A stretch of 64,000 bases of DNA from Cellulosilyticum sp. I15G10I2 (GTDB taxonomy: Bacteria > Bacillota > Clostridia > Lachnospirales > Cellulosilyticaceae): contig NZ_FMMP01000006.1 of the NCBI RefSeq assembly GCF_900095725.1, positions 434,001 to 498,000 of the forward strand. The letters are read 5' to 3'. Below are positions 43,504-52,345 of this stretch, in pieces. Both the position numbers and the translations under genes were made by a program. Position 1 is the stretch's first letter; each line of letters begins with the position of its first letter. The notes under the pieces are model-generated. The model had not been told where the DNA came from. It made no database searches and saw nothing but the letters and a program-made list of their open reading frames with translations.

Positions 43504-44534
43504 CAATCATTATTATTATATTAATGTTTGCGCTTATAGTCGTTATTCATGAGTGGGGACATTATATTGCAGCTAAAAAAAACGGGGTACTCGTACATGA
43601 ATTTGCAGTAGGAATGGGACCTAAAATTTGGTCTATTAAAAAAGGTGAAACAGTTTATTCTATAAGAGCATTTCCCATAGGTGGATTTTGCAGCATGGAA
43701 GAAGAGATAGGAAACAGTAGCAACCCAAGAGCTATGTGCTCAAAAAGTCCATGGCAGAAATTATTTATTGTGAGCTTTGGGGCAATAATGAACTTTGTTT
43801 TGGCGTTTCTTTTACTTACTATATTGACAGGTTATATTGGATACGGCAATAATGTCATTCAAAGTATAGAAAGTAATATGCCGGCCGCAGAAGCCAATTT
43901 ACAAATAGGCGACCGCATTACTGCAATAGAAGGAAACCGTATTCATAAGTTAGCTGATATTACAGCACTAGTTAAAGACAGAGATAAAAACTATGTTTTC
44001 ACTATAGAAAGAAAAAATGAAGCACCTTTTAATGTAGAATTAAAAGCCAGATGGATAGAGAAAGAAGGACGGGCAAGATTTGGGTTTACGCCAGAAATTG
44101 TTCATTTTAATATTTTTCATAATATGAAAGTTGGTTTTATAAATACTTTTCAGGTTATCGGGCAAGTATGGCTGGGTTTTACACAGCTTATCACAGGCAA
44201 AGTACCTATGGATCAAGTAGCGGGGATAATTGGTGTTGCAGACTTTAGTGCTAAACAATGGGATACTGGTATGCAATCGGGAGGCGTTTTACTTGCTATT
44301 ATGAACATGATTTATATAGGGGCAGTTATATCAGCTAATTTAGGGGTTATCAATTTGCTTCCTATTCCTGCACTAGACGGAGGGCGTATTGTATTTATTT
44401 TGATCGAAATGCTAAGAGGAAAACCATTAGATCCAGAAAAAGAATCTGCTGTTCATTTTATTGGATTTGTATTATTAATGTTGCTGACAGTTGTTGTTTT
44501 ATATAATGATATTATAAAGGTGTTTAATATATGA
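43497..44534 (+). CDS. rseP: Site-2 intramembrane protease RseP
   Basis: RseP is a membrane zinc metalloprotease (M50) that cuts anti-sigma factors and remnant signal peptides. The 345-residue protein has HEWGH at residues 18-22 in the first membrane segment, a single PDZ domain (about 118-195), and the second zinc-site region NLLPIPALDGGRIVF near 285. It overlaps dxr by seven bases and ispG by four. Confidence 0.96.
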   Translation: MLTIIIIILMFALIVVIHEWGHYIAAKKNGVLVHEFAVGMGPKIWSIKKGETVYSIRAFPIGGFCSMEEEIGNSSNPRAMCSKSPWQKLFIVSFGAIMNFVLAFLLLTILTGYIGYGNNVIQSIESNMPAAEANLQIGDRITAIEGNRIHKLADITALVKDRDKNYVFTIERKNEAPFNVELKARWIEKEGRARFGFTPEIVHFNIFHNMKVGFINTFQVIGQVWLGFTQLITGKVPMDQVAGIIGVADFSAKQWDTGMQSGGVLLAIMNMIYIGAVISANLGVINLLPIPALDGGRIVFILIEMLRGKPLDPEKESAVHFIGFVLLMLLTVVVLYNDIIKVFNI

Positions 44535-45589
44535 TGTTATGTAAAAGAGAAAGTACAAAAATGATACGTATTCAAGATAGATTTATTGGAGGCGGGCAGC
44601 CGATTCTTATACAGTCTATGACGAATACAAAAACAGAAAATGCAGAGGAAACCATTCGACAAATTTTAGCGCTAGAAGAAGCTGGCTGCGAGATAGTAAG
44701 AGTAGCTGTGCCACATGTTGAAGCGGCGAGAGCTATTGAAAAAATTATAAAAAATATTCATATTCCATTAGTAGCAGATATTCATTTTGATTATAAACTT
44801 GCTTTAATGGCCATTGAAAATGGGGTAAATAAGTTGAGGATTAACCCAGGAAACATAGGGAGTCGTGAACGTGTAGAAAAAGTTGTAGAGAAAGCTAAGG
44901 CGTATAAGATCCCTATTAGAATAGGTGTTAATTCAGGATCTATTGAAAAAAGTATTTTAAAGCAATATGGCGGGGTTAATGCTCTTGCCATGTTAGAAAG
45001 TGCTAAAAGACATATTACGATATTGGAAGAGATGGATTTTCATGATATTGTAATATCTCTTAAGGCGTCTCAAGTCCCGTTAGCAATAGATGCCTATACA
45101 ACTTTTGCATATCATTATAACTATCCTTTGCATGTAGGTATTACGGAATCGGGAACTTTATATAAAGGAGCTATTAAATCAGCTGTTGGACTTGGGGCAA
45201 TTTTATCACAAGGGATAGGTGATACGATACGTGTGTCACTATCCGATGATCCTGTAAAAGAAGTAGAGTGTGCAAAGCATATTCTGCAGTCATTAGTACT
45301 GAGAAAATTTGGGGTTGAAATTATCGCATGCCCTACATGTGGCAGAACTGAAGTTAATCTAATAGAACTTGCAAAAAAAGTAGAGTATGCAACAAGGCAT
45401 ATTACAAAAGATCTTAAAATTGCAGTAATGGGATGTGCTGTAAATGGTCCAGGAGAAGCTAAAGAAGCTGATATTGGTGTTGCTGGAGGAAAAAACGAGG
45501 GACTGATTTTTAAAAAAGGGCAAATCATAAAAAAGGTGAGAGAAGATGAACTCTTTGATGCACTTATGAAAGAGATAGAACAGATGTAA
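44531..45589 (+). CDS. ispG: HMBPP synthase (4-hydroxy-3-methylbut-2-enyl diphosphate synthase)
   Basis: IspG is a [4Fe-4S] enzyme that converts MEcPP to HMBPP in the MEP pathway. The 352-residue protein begins near RIQDRFIGGGQPILIQSMTNT and holds the cluster cysteines in IIACPTCGRTEVN (about 258-270) and VMGCAVNGPGEAKEADIG (about 300-316). It starts at ATG 44531 or 44534 inside the rseP stop. Confidence 0.97.
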   Translation: MMLCKRESTKMIRIQDRFIGGGQPILIQSMTNTKTENAEETIRQILALEEAGCEIVRVAVPHVEAARAIEKIIKNIHIPLVADIHFDYKLALMAIENGVNKLRINPGNIGSRERVEKVVEKAKAYKIPIRIGVNSGSIEKSILKQYGGVNALAMLESAKRHITILEEMDFHDIVISLKASQVPLAIDAYTTFAYHYNYPLHVGITESGTLYKGAIKSAVGLGAILSQGIGDTIRVSLSDDPVKEVECAKHILQSLVLRKFGVEIIACPTCGRTEVNLIELAKKVEYATRHITKDLKIAVMGCAVNGPGEAKEADIGVAGGKNEGLIFKKGQIIKKVREDELFDALMKEIEQM

Positions 45590-45606
45590 TAAAAGGGGAG
45601 AGCGGT

Positions 45607-48600
45607 ATGTATTCAAAAGAGGAAAAAAAATATTTTTCTTATGTTTTTTCGAAATTAAATCTCAACCCTCATATTACACAACGTTTTCAAGATTGCAAAG
45701 TACAAGACGTTGTGGTTAATCAATATGCTAAAGAAGTAGAAATACATCTTGAAGATTCTAAGGAATGTAGTGAATCAACGCTTAAAGTACTTGAAACAGA
45801 GATTAAGAATAATTTAACAGGGATAAATAAGGTAAGCATTCAATTCATAAAAAAGATACAACGAAGTATACAAACAAATGAGATGCAAGAGCTCTTAACA
45901 AACAGTTGGGATAAGGTATTGAAACATCTTGGTAGGGTTGCACCTCTTTTAGAGGCTATTTTACGCTATGCTAAATGGCATTTAGAAAATAATATGCTTA
46001 TTATACAAATTCCAATATCTTACAGAGCTTATTTGCAAAAAATGAAATGTAAAGAAGTTCTTACAGATATCTTGCAGGATTATGTAGGAACGATGACTAT
46101 TGAATTTAAGTTTAAAGATGAAATAAAAGATATTATACCAAAGATCAGTGCCGAAGTTCATAAAATTACCGAGGATAGTATTACACATATTACTGCTCAA
46201 AATCAAAAAAATGATGTATTTAAACAAGAAAATGTTATAGTTGAACCAACCGATGTTCTTTTAGGTAAGGACTTTGCTGGAGAGTCGACTCAGCTTTCGC
46301 AATTACCAGAAAATGATGAAGTTATCATTGTAAAAGCAACGATTTTAAGTGTAGAAATAAGAGAACTTAAAAATGATAACATATTAGTTTCTCTTGACAT
46401 TACAGATTATACTTATTCAATTACCACAAAATTTTTTATTAAAAAAGACAAGTGGGAGCCTATAAAAGGCGACATTAAAAAAGGAAATGCTTTAAAGATA
46501 CGAGGACTGCTTGAATATGATTCTTTTATACAGGAACGTATTATAAAGGCAAAAGATATCATTAAAATAAATGCAATGAGAATTATACGTTTAGATACAA
46601 GTGAAGAAAAGCGTATTGAATTGCATGCCCATACTCAAATGAGTAGCATGGATGCTACTGTAAATGTCTCGGAACTCGTTGGACGAGCAGCTAAGTGGGG
46701 GCATAAAGCGATAGCTATAACTGATCACGGAGTGGTACAATCTTTTCCAGATGCCGCTTCAACTGCTAAAAAACATAATATTAAAGTGATCTATGGTGTG
46801 GAAGCTTATATAGTGGATGATTTGAGTGCGGTTGTACAGAATTCTAAAAACCAAACATTAGACGATCTCTATGTCGTATTTGATATTGAAACAACTGGAT
46901 TTACACCAGGGAAAGACCGTATTACTGAAATAGGTGCTGTTAAGATAAAAAATGGAGAAATTATAGATGAATATAAAACGTTTGTTAATCCAGAGATCCC
47001 TATACCTCAAACTATAGTTGAATTAACAGGTATTACAGATGAAATGGTTAAAGAGGCACCAACAGTTGAAAGCGTTATTCCTGAGTTTCTAAATTTTATA
47101 GGTGAAGCTGTTTTAGTTGCGCATAACGCATCTTTTGATACTAGTTTTATTAATTATTTTGCAAATCAACAGGGGCTAACGGTAGGTAATACGATATTAG
47201 ATACTCTGGGATTATCAAGACTGCTCTTAACAGGGCTTTCAAAGCATAAACTTAATCATGTTGCAAAGTATTTGGAAATAGATTTAGAAAACCACCATCG
47301 AGCGATTGATGATGCAATAGCTACGGCAAAAATTTTCATAAAGCTTGGACAAAAGTTAAAGAGCATGCAGGTTGTAACTTTAGAGCAGCTTAATCTCTAT
47401 GCAGCTAAAGAAATTGATGTTAAGAAACTAAAAACTTATCATGCAATCATCTTAGTTAAAAATCAACAAGGTTTATTTAATTTATATAATCTTGTCACAA
47501 AGTCTCATATTGAGTACTTTTTTAAAAAACCACGTATTCCTAAAAGTGTCTATAAAGCCTATAGCGAAGGGCTTATTATAGGCTCAGCATGTGAAGCTGG
47601 GGAACTATACAAGGCATTATTGGAGAATAAACCGCGGGAACAAGTTGATAGTATTGCGAGCTTCTATGACTATCTGGAGATTCAACCTATAGCGAATAAT
47701 CGCTTTTTATTGGAAAAGGGAAAAGTTCAGTCCTATGAAGAACTTAAAAATATTAATCGCCAAATTGTAGCACTCGGAAAAAAGCACAATAAAAAAGTAG
47801 TTGCTACAGGAGATATTCACTTTCTTGATCCTGAAGATGAAGTCTATAGACGCATTATTATGACAGGACAGGGATATACCGATGCTGATAATCAGCCGCC
47901 ACTTTACTTTCATACGACCAATGAATTTTTAAAGGAATTTGAGTATCTGGGAGAAGAAACAGCTTATGAAGTTGTTGTGCAAAATCCCAACGAGATTGCA
48001 GATAGTATAGAGCATGTTAAACCCATACCAGATGAAACTTTCCCCCCAAAAATAGATGGCGCAGATGAGGAACTTGTTCAGATTACAACAAACAAAGCCA
48101 TAGAAATTTATGGAGAGCCTCTTCCTGCCCCTGTAAAAGATAGATTAGATAGAGAACTTGGTTCAATTATTAAAAATGGATTTGCAGTGTTATATATTAT
48201 TGCACAGAAACTGGTTTGGAAGTCCTTGGAAGATGGCTATTTGGTAGGATCTAGAGGGTCTGTAGGATCATCTTTTGTTGCAACGATGGCAACCATTACA
48301 GAAGTTAATCCACTTTCACCGCATTATGTATGTAAACACTGCAAATATTCTGATTTTGATTCTCCAGAAGTGGTCAAATTTGCAGGGGGATCGGGGTGTG
48401 ATATGCCTGATAAAACATGTCCTGTATGTGGCGCGCTGCTGCAAAAAGACGGACATGATATCCCCTTTGAAACATTTCTTGGATTTGACGGCGATAAAGA
48501 ACCTGATATAGACCTTAACTTTTCAGGCGAATATCAGGCTAGGGCTCATGCTTATACAGAGGAACTTTTTGGATCTTCTCATGTATTTAAAGCGGGAACA

Positions 48601-49923
48601 ATTGGTACTTTAGCTGAAAAGACTGCTTATGGATTTGTCCAAAAGTATTTAGAAGAAAAAAACATGAAATTATCAAAGGCAGAAGCCAATAGATTAATCA
48701 GTGGCTGTACAGGCATAAAGCGTACAACAGGACAACATCCGGGAGGGCTTATGGTTGTCCCAAGAGATAACGATATCCATAATTTTTGCCCTGTACAGAG
48801 GCCGGCCAATGATATGAAATCAACAATAACAACAACACACTTTGACTATCACTCAATCAGCGGAAGATTGTTGAAATTAGATATTCTAGGGCATGACGAT
48901 CCAACCATTATACGTATGCTTGAAGATTTAACCGGGTTAAATGCAACACAAATCCCTCTTGATGATGCTAAAACCATATCGCTCTTTACAACAACAGAAG
49001 CATTACAAGTGACCCGTGAAGATATTAATAGTGAAGTAGGGTCTTTAGGAATCCCGGAATTTGGTACAAAATTTGTTAGGCAGATGCTAGTTGATACTAA
49101 GCCGACTACATTTTCAGAACTTATTAGAATCTCAGGCCTTTCTCACGGGACAGATGTTTGGTTAAATAATGCTCAGGAATTAGTTAGACAAGGAGTGGCC
49201 AGTCTTTCAGAAGTTATCTCAACACGAGATGATATTATGGTTTATCTGATTATTGCAGGTGTTGAAAAAAAAGCAGCTTTTAAAATTATGGAATGTGTAA
49301 GAAAAGGGAAAGGTTTAACAGAAGAACAGGAACAGGAAATGAAAAAGGCAGGAGTTAAGGAGTGGTATATTAATTCTTGTAAAAAAATCAAATATATGTT
49401 TCCTAAGGCTCATGCAGCTGCTTATGTTATGATGGCATTTAGAATTGCTTATTTTAAGGTATACTATCCTCTAGCTTTTTATGCAGCTTATTTTTCTATA
49501 CGTGCTAAAGGTAACTTTGATTATGAAATAATGTGTCATGGACGTGAAGTGGCGGAAAGAGCTATTAGAGAGTTAGAACAAAGGCAGGCTTTATCTACAA
49601 AAGAAAAAGATACTTTAACGGTTCTCGAGCTTGTTAGGGAAATGTATGCAAGAGGAATTCATTTTAAAACTATTAATTTATATGAGTCTGATGCAGAAAG
49701 ATTTATCATTCAAGAAGATGGTATTTTACCACCTTTTAACTCTCTTCAAGGTTTAGGTGATACAGCGGCTAAAAATATTGTCGAAAAGAGAAAACAAGGG
49801 GAATTTTTATCAGTTGAACACTTTAAAAATGAGACTAAGGTGAGTCATACGATTATTGATCTAATGAAAAAAAGTGGCATATTAAAAGGTATTCCCGATA
49901 CTAGTCAGTTAACTTTGTTTTAG
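45607..49923 (+). CDS. polC: DNA polymerase III alpha subunit, PolC type
   Basis: PolC is the main replicative polymerase of low-GC Gram-positives. The 1438-residue protein has an N-terminal region with an OB fold (about 235-330) and a PHP domain (LHAHTQMSSMDATVN near 339) interrupted by a 3'-5' exonuclease (VVFDIETTGFTPGKDRITEIG near 423). A Cys zinc cluster (CKHCKYSDFD, CPVCG near 910-940) and the catalytic palm with FDGDKEPDIDLNFSG follow. The C-terminal beta-clamp motif is SQLTLF at the very end. Length is typical. Confidence 0.98.
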   Translation: MYSKEEKKYFSYVFSKLNLNPHITQRFQDCKVQDVVVNQYAKEVEIHLEDSKECSESTLKVLETEIKNNLTGINKVSIQFIKKIQRSIQTNEMQELLTNSWDKVLKHLGRVAPLLEAILRYAKWHLENNMLIIQIPISYRAYLQKMKCKEVLTDILQDYVGTMTIEFKFKDEIKDIIPKISAEVHKITEDSITHITAQNQKNDVFKQENVIVEPTDVLLGKDFAGESTQLSQLPENDEVIIVKATILSVEIRELKNDNILVSLDITDYTYSITTKFFIKKDKWEPIKGDIKKGNALKIRGLLEYDSFIQERIIKAKDIIKINAMRIIRLDTSEEKRIELHAHTQMSSMDATVNVSELVGRAAKWGHKAIAITDHGVVQSFPDAASTAKKHNIKVIYGVEAYIVDDLSAVVQNSKNQTLDDLYVVFDIETTGFTPGKDRITEIGAVKIKNGEIIDEYKTFVNPEIPIPQTIVELTGITDEMVKEAPTVESVIPEFLNFIGEAVLVAHNASFDTSFINYFANQQGLTVGNTILDTLGLSRLLLTGLSKHKLNHVAKYLEIDLENHHRAIDDAIATAKIFIKLGQKLKSMQVVTLEQLNLYAAKEIDVKKLKTYHAIILVKNQQGLFNLYNLVTKSHIEYFFKKPRIPKSVYKAYSEGLIIGSACEAGELYKALLENKPREQVDSIASFYDYLEIQPIANNRFLLEKGKVQSYEELKNINRQIVALGKKHNKKVVATGDIHFLDPEDEVYRRIIMTGQGYTDADNQPPLYFHTTNEFLKEFEYLGEETAYEVVVQNPNEIADSIEHVKPIPDETFPPKIDGADEELVQITTNKAIEIYGEPLPAPVKDRLDRELGSIIKNGFAVLYIIAQKLVWKSLEDGYLVGSRGSVGSSFVATMATITEVNPLSPHYVCKHCKYSDFDSPEVVKFAGGSGCDMPDKTCPVCGALLQKDGHDIPFETFLGFDGDKEPDIDLNFSGEYQARAHAYTEELFGSSHVFKAGTIGTLAEKTAYGFVQKYLEEKNMKLSKAEANRLISGCTGIKRTTGQHPGGLMVVPRDNDIHNFCPVQRPANDMKSTITTTHFDYHSISGRLLKLDILGHDDPTIIRMLEDLTGLNATQIPLDDAKTISLFTTTEALQVTREDINSEVGSLGIPEFGTKFVRQMLVDTKPTTFSELIRISGLSHGTDVWLNNAQELVRQGVASLSEVISTRDDIMVYLIIAGVEKKAAFKIMECVRKGKGLTEEQEQEMKKAGVKEWYINSCKKIKYMFPKAHAAAYVMMAFRIAYFKVYYPLAFYAAYFSIRAKGNFDYEIMCHGREVAERAIRELEQRQALSTKEKDTLTVLELVREMYARGIHFKTINLYESDAERFIIQEDGILPPFNSLQGLGDTAAKNIVEKRKQGEFLSVEHFKNETKVSHTIIDLMKKSGILKGIPDTSQLTLF

Positions 49924-49931
49924 AACTGGGG

Positions 49932-49960
49932 TTGATTTTTCAGTTTAATGGTAGTATAAT
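49932..49960 (+). promoter_or_regulatory. Sigma-A promoter for the rimP-nusA-infB operon
   Basis: TTGATT at 49932-49937 and TATAAT at 49955-49960 are 17 bp apart. It lies 9 nt after the polC stop and about 120 nt before rimP. Confidence 0.75.
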
Positions 49961-49984
49961 TAGTAATTATAAATTTGAACGTGA

Positions 49985-50064
49985 TGGAGAGAGTGGGTAT
50001 ACACCCACTCTTTCTATATGCTGGAATGTATATATAATACAGTTTATGTCAAACTATACTGTAT
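49985..50064 (+). promoter_or_regulatory. Structured rimP leader with two hairpins
   Basis: Hairpin 1 has GAGTGGGT (49991-49998) paired with ACCCACTC (50003-50010), followed by TTTCT, a weak U tail, so it could attenuate transcription about 25 nt after the start. Hairpin 2 (about 50037-50064) has arms ATACAG/CTGTAT with inner AGTTT/AAACT and ends just before the ribosome site AAAGGATG. Leaders in this operon are known in other bacteria; any specific mechanism here is inferred. Confidence 0.6.
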
Positions 50065-50078
50065 GAAAGGATGATTCG

Positions 50079-50540
50079 ATGAATAAAAAGCAAATTATTG
50101 ATAGTGTAGAGAAGTATTTAGAACCTATTTTAGAGGAGAGTCAATTTGAACTAGTAGATGTTGAATTTGTTAAAGAAGGTCCAACATTTTATCTAAGAAT
50201 ATATATTGATAAAGAAGGAGGTATTACAATAGAGGATTGTCAAAAGACAAGTAGAGCCATAGAAAAAGTATTAGATGAAAAAGATTTCATAGAACCGGCT
50301 TACATCTTAGAAGTGAGTTCACCGGGTCTCGATCGCATTCTTAAAAAAGATAAAGATTTCGAAAGGTTTAAGGGATCTATAGTAGATGTAAAGCTCTACG
50401 AATCTATTCAAAAAAAGAAACAATTTCAGGCAAAGCTTATTGCTAAGACTCCAGAATATCTTATTATAGAAGAAGCGGGAAATGAAATAAAAATAGCAAT
50501 TAAAAATGTAGCCCTTGTAAGATTAGCGATTATGTTTTAA
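50079..50540 (+). CDS. rimP: Ribosome maturation factor RimP
   Basis: RimP helps assemble the 30S subunit. The 153-residue protein has the two-domain RimP fold, with FELVDVEFVKEGPTFYLRIYIDKEGG (about 25-50), the conserved DCQKTSRAI and LEVSSPGLDRIL near 85-96. It is the first gene of the rimP-nusA-ylxR-ylxQ-infB-rbfA operon. Confidence 0.95.
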   Translation: MNKKQIIDSVEKYLEPILEESQFELVDVEFVKEGPTFYLRIYIDKEGGITIEDCQKTSRAIEKVLDEKDFIEPAYILEVSSPGLDRILKKDKDFERFKGSIVDVKLYESIQKKKQFQAKLIAKTPEYLIIEEAGNEIKIAIKNVALVRLAIMF

Positions 50541-50618
50541 TAGATTATTTAACTTAAATAGATTGAACTTAAAAGGTTTAATTTATTTAAGAAAAGTAGA
50601 ATTTTGAGGAGGATTAAA

Positions 50619-51749
50619 ATGAATCAAGAATTTATTACTGCAATTGATCAAATTGCAAAATCGAAAGGAATTAATAAAGATAAGCTTGTTGAAGCGATTA
50701 AGCAATCAATAGAGGTTGCATGTAAAAAACACTTTGGAATTGGGGCTGGAGTTAAACAGAACATAAAAATTTACATTGATGAAGTAACAGGTGATGTTAA
50801 AGTTTTTGCATCAAAAAAAGTTGTGCCGGATGATGAGGTTATTAATGCAGTATTAGAAGTAGGCATTACAGAAGCAAAAGTAATTAATCCTCTTATTGCT
50901 ATAGAAGACGTTGTTGACGTAGAAATTACACCTAAAAATTTTGGACGTATTGCTGCGCAAAATGCGAAACAGGTAGTTATACAAAAGATTAAAGAAGCTG
51001 AGAGGCAAATGGTCTACGACGAATATAGCGTAAAATTAAATGATATTGTAAAAGGTAAAGTGCTGCGAAAAGAAAAAAATGGGTATATTGTAGAGTTAGA
51101 TTTTACGGAAGCTTCTCTGCCCCTTACAGAAGCTATTCCAAATGAAAATTTTGATTCTGAGATGGAAGCGGGAAATGGCATAAGCGGCTATAAAGCATTC
51201 TATTTATTAAATGTTAAGGATTTTAATAAAAACGAAGGAAAGTTAGATACTAAAAATAAAAATGCTGGAGCACAAGTTATTGTATCACGTACGCATCCCG
51301 AACTTGTTAAAAGATTATTTGAGCAAGAAGTTGTTGAAATAAAAGATGGCACGGTTATGGTAAAAAGCATAGCTAGAGAAGCAGGTTCACGTACTAAAAT
51401 TGCAGTGCACTCTAATGATCCAATAGTTGACCCGGTTGGCGCCTGTGTGGGTGAAAAAGGAAAGAGAATTAATAACATTGTCCAAGAACTAGGTGGAGAA
51501 AAGATAGATGTTGTACGTTGGAGTGAAGACCCAAAAGAATTTATAAAAGAAGCTTTAAGTCCTGCAAAAGTACTAGGCGTTGAACTTGAAGAAAATGGTG
51601 GAGAAAGAAATGCAAGGGTTATTGTTCCAGCAAATATTCTTACGCTTGCTATTGGTAAAGGTGGACAGAATGTACGACTTGCAGCTAAACTAACAGGATG
51701 GAAGATAGACATAAAAAGCGTGCAGACAGACAATGAGGAAGAGGAGTGA
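50619..51749 (+). CDS. nusA: Transcription termination/antitermination factor NusA
   Basis: NusA binds RNA polymerase and affects pausing, termination and antitermination. The 376-residue protein has an N-terminal polymerase-binding domain, an S1 domain (about 130-200) and two KH domains (DPVGACVGEKGKRINNIVQELGGEKIDVV, and LAIGKGGQNVRLAAKLTGWKIDI). It lacks the acidic C-terminal repeats of E. coli, as is normal in Firmicutes. ATG 50619 follows AGGAGG at 50607-50612. Confidence 0.97.
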   Translation: MNQEFITAIDQIAKSKGINKDKLVEAIKQSIEVACKKHFGIGAGVKQNIKIYIDEVTGDVKVFASKKVVPDDEVINAVLEVGITEAKVINPLIAIEDVVDVEITPKNFGRIAAQNAKQVVIQKIKEAERQMVYDEYSVKLNDIVKGKVLRKEKNGYIVELDFTEASLPLTEAIPNENFDSEMEAGNGISGYKAFYLLNVKDFNKNEGKLDTKNKNAGAQVIVSRTHPELVKRLFEQEVVEIKDGTVMVKSIAREAGSRTKIAVHSNDPIVDPVGACVGEKGKRINNIVQELGGEKIDVVRWSEDPKEFIKEALSPAKVLGVELEENGGERNARVIVPANILTLAIGKGGQNVRLAAKLTGWKIDIKSVQTDNEEEE

Positions 51750-51753
51750 GTAA

Positions 51754-52029
51754 ATGAAACAAAGAAAGATTCCTTTACGTAAATGTACTGGATGCAATGA
51801 AATGAAAAACAAGAAAGAAATGATAAGAATTGTTAGAAATAACGAAGGAATCTTTTCATTAGACTTTCATGGTAAAAAGCCTGGAAGAGGGGCCTATGTT
51901 TGCAAGAACATTGAATGCCTTAGTCAGGCCGAAAAAAACAAAGGCTTAGAAAGATCTTTTAAAACATCAGTTGATAAAGAGATTTATAATGCGTTAAGAA
52001 AAGAGTTTGCAGCATATGATGGAGAATAA
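51754..52029 (+). CDS. ylxR: RNase P modulator RnpM (YlxR)
   Basis: This 91-residue YlxR-family nucleic-acid-binding protein contains KIPLRKCTGC and GKKPGRGAYVCKNIEC. In Bacillus it was shown to bind and modulate RNase P RNA (RnpM). It lies between nusA and the L7Ae-like gene as usual. Confidence 0.92.
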   Translation: MKQRKIPLRKCTGCNEMKNKKEMIRIVRNNEGIFSLDFHGKKPGRGAYVCKNIECLSQAEKNKGLERSFKTSVDKEIYNALRKEFAAYDGE

Positions 52030-52327
52030 AATTTATCAAATGATTGGACTATGTCAAAAAGCAAGAATGCTTGTAGCGGGTGAATTTGCTGCAAAACAGG
52101 CAGTGCTTGAAAAAACAGCTTTACTGGTTATTGTTGCAGCCGATGCTTCCAATAATACCAAGAAGCTTTTTAAGGATAAGTGTTCATATAGAAAGATCTC
52201 ATGTGTTGAATGGAGCACCAAGGAAAAACTAGGTAAGATTTTAGGTAAAGAAGAAAGAGCAGTAATAGCTATAATCAATGAGGGTTTTGCAAATAAAATA
52301 AGTGAAATGCTAAGTTGTATGGAGTAA
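52016..52327 (+). CDS. ylxQ: L7Ae-family ribosomal protein YlxQ
   Basis: This protein of about 103 residues of the L7Ae/L30e/S12e/Gadd45 fold has MIGLCQKARMLVAGEFAAKQAV and VIVAADASNNTKKLF. It probably binds kink-turn RNA. It overlaps the end of ylxR. ATG 52016 and 52019 are both possible; the ribosome site is weak and translation is probably coupled to ylxR. Confidence 0.9.
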   Translation: MMENKIYQMIGLCQKARMLVAGEFAAKQAVLEKTALLVIVAADASNNTKKLFKDKCSYRKISCVEWSTKEKLGKILGKEERAVIAIINEGFANKISEMLSCME

Positions 52328-52345
52328 ATACTTGGAGGTGGATTT

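Noticed and set aside
45121-45528. Leftward open frame of 135 codons inside ispG
   Set aside because: It mirrors the conserved ispG cluster-binding region and has no recognisable motif or start signal.
51200-51733. Leftward open frame of 177 codons inside nusA
   Set aside because: nusA KH-domain coding is unambiguous on the other strand. The antisense frame is Ser/Pro-rich low complexity with no family motif.
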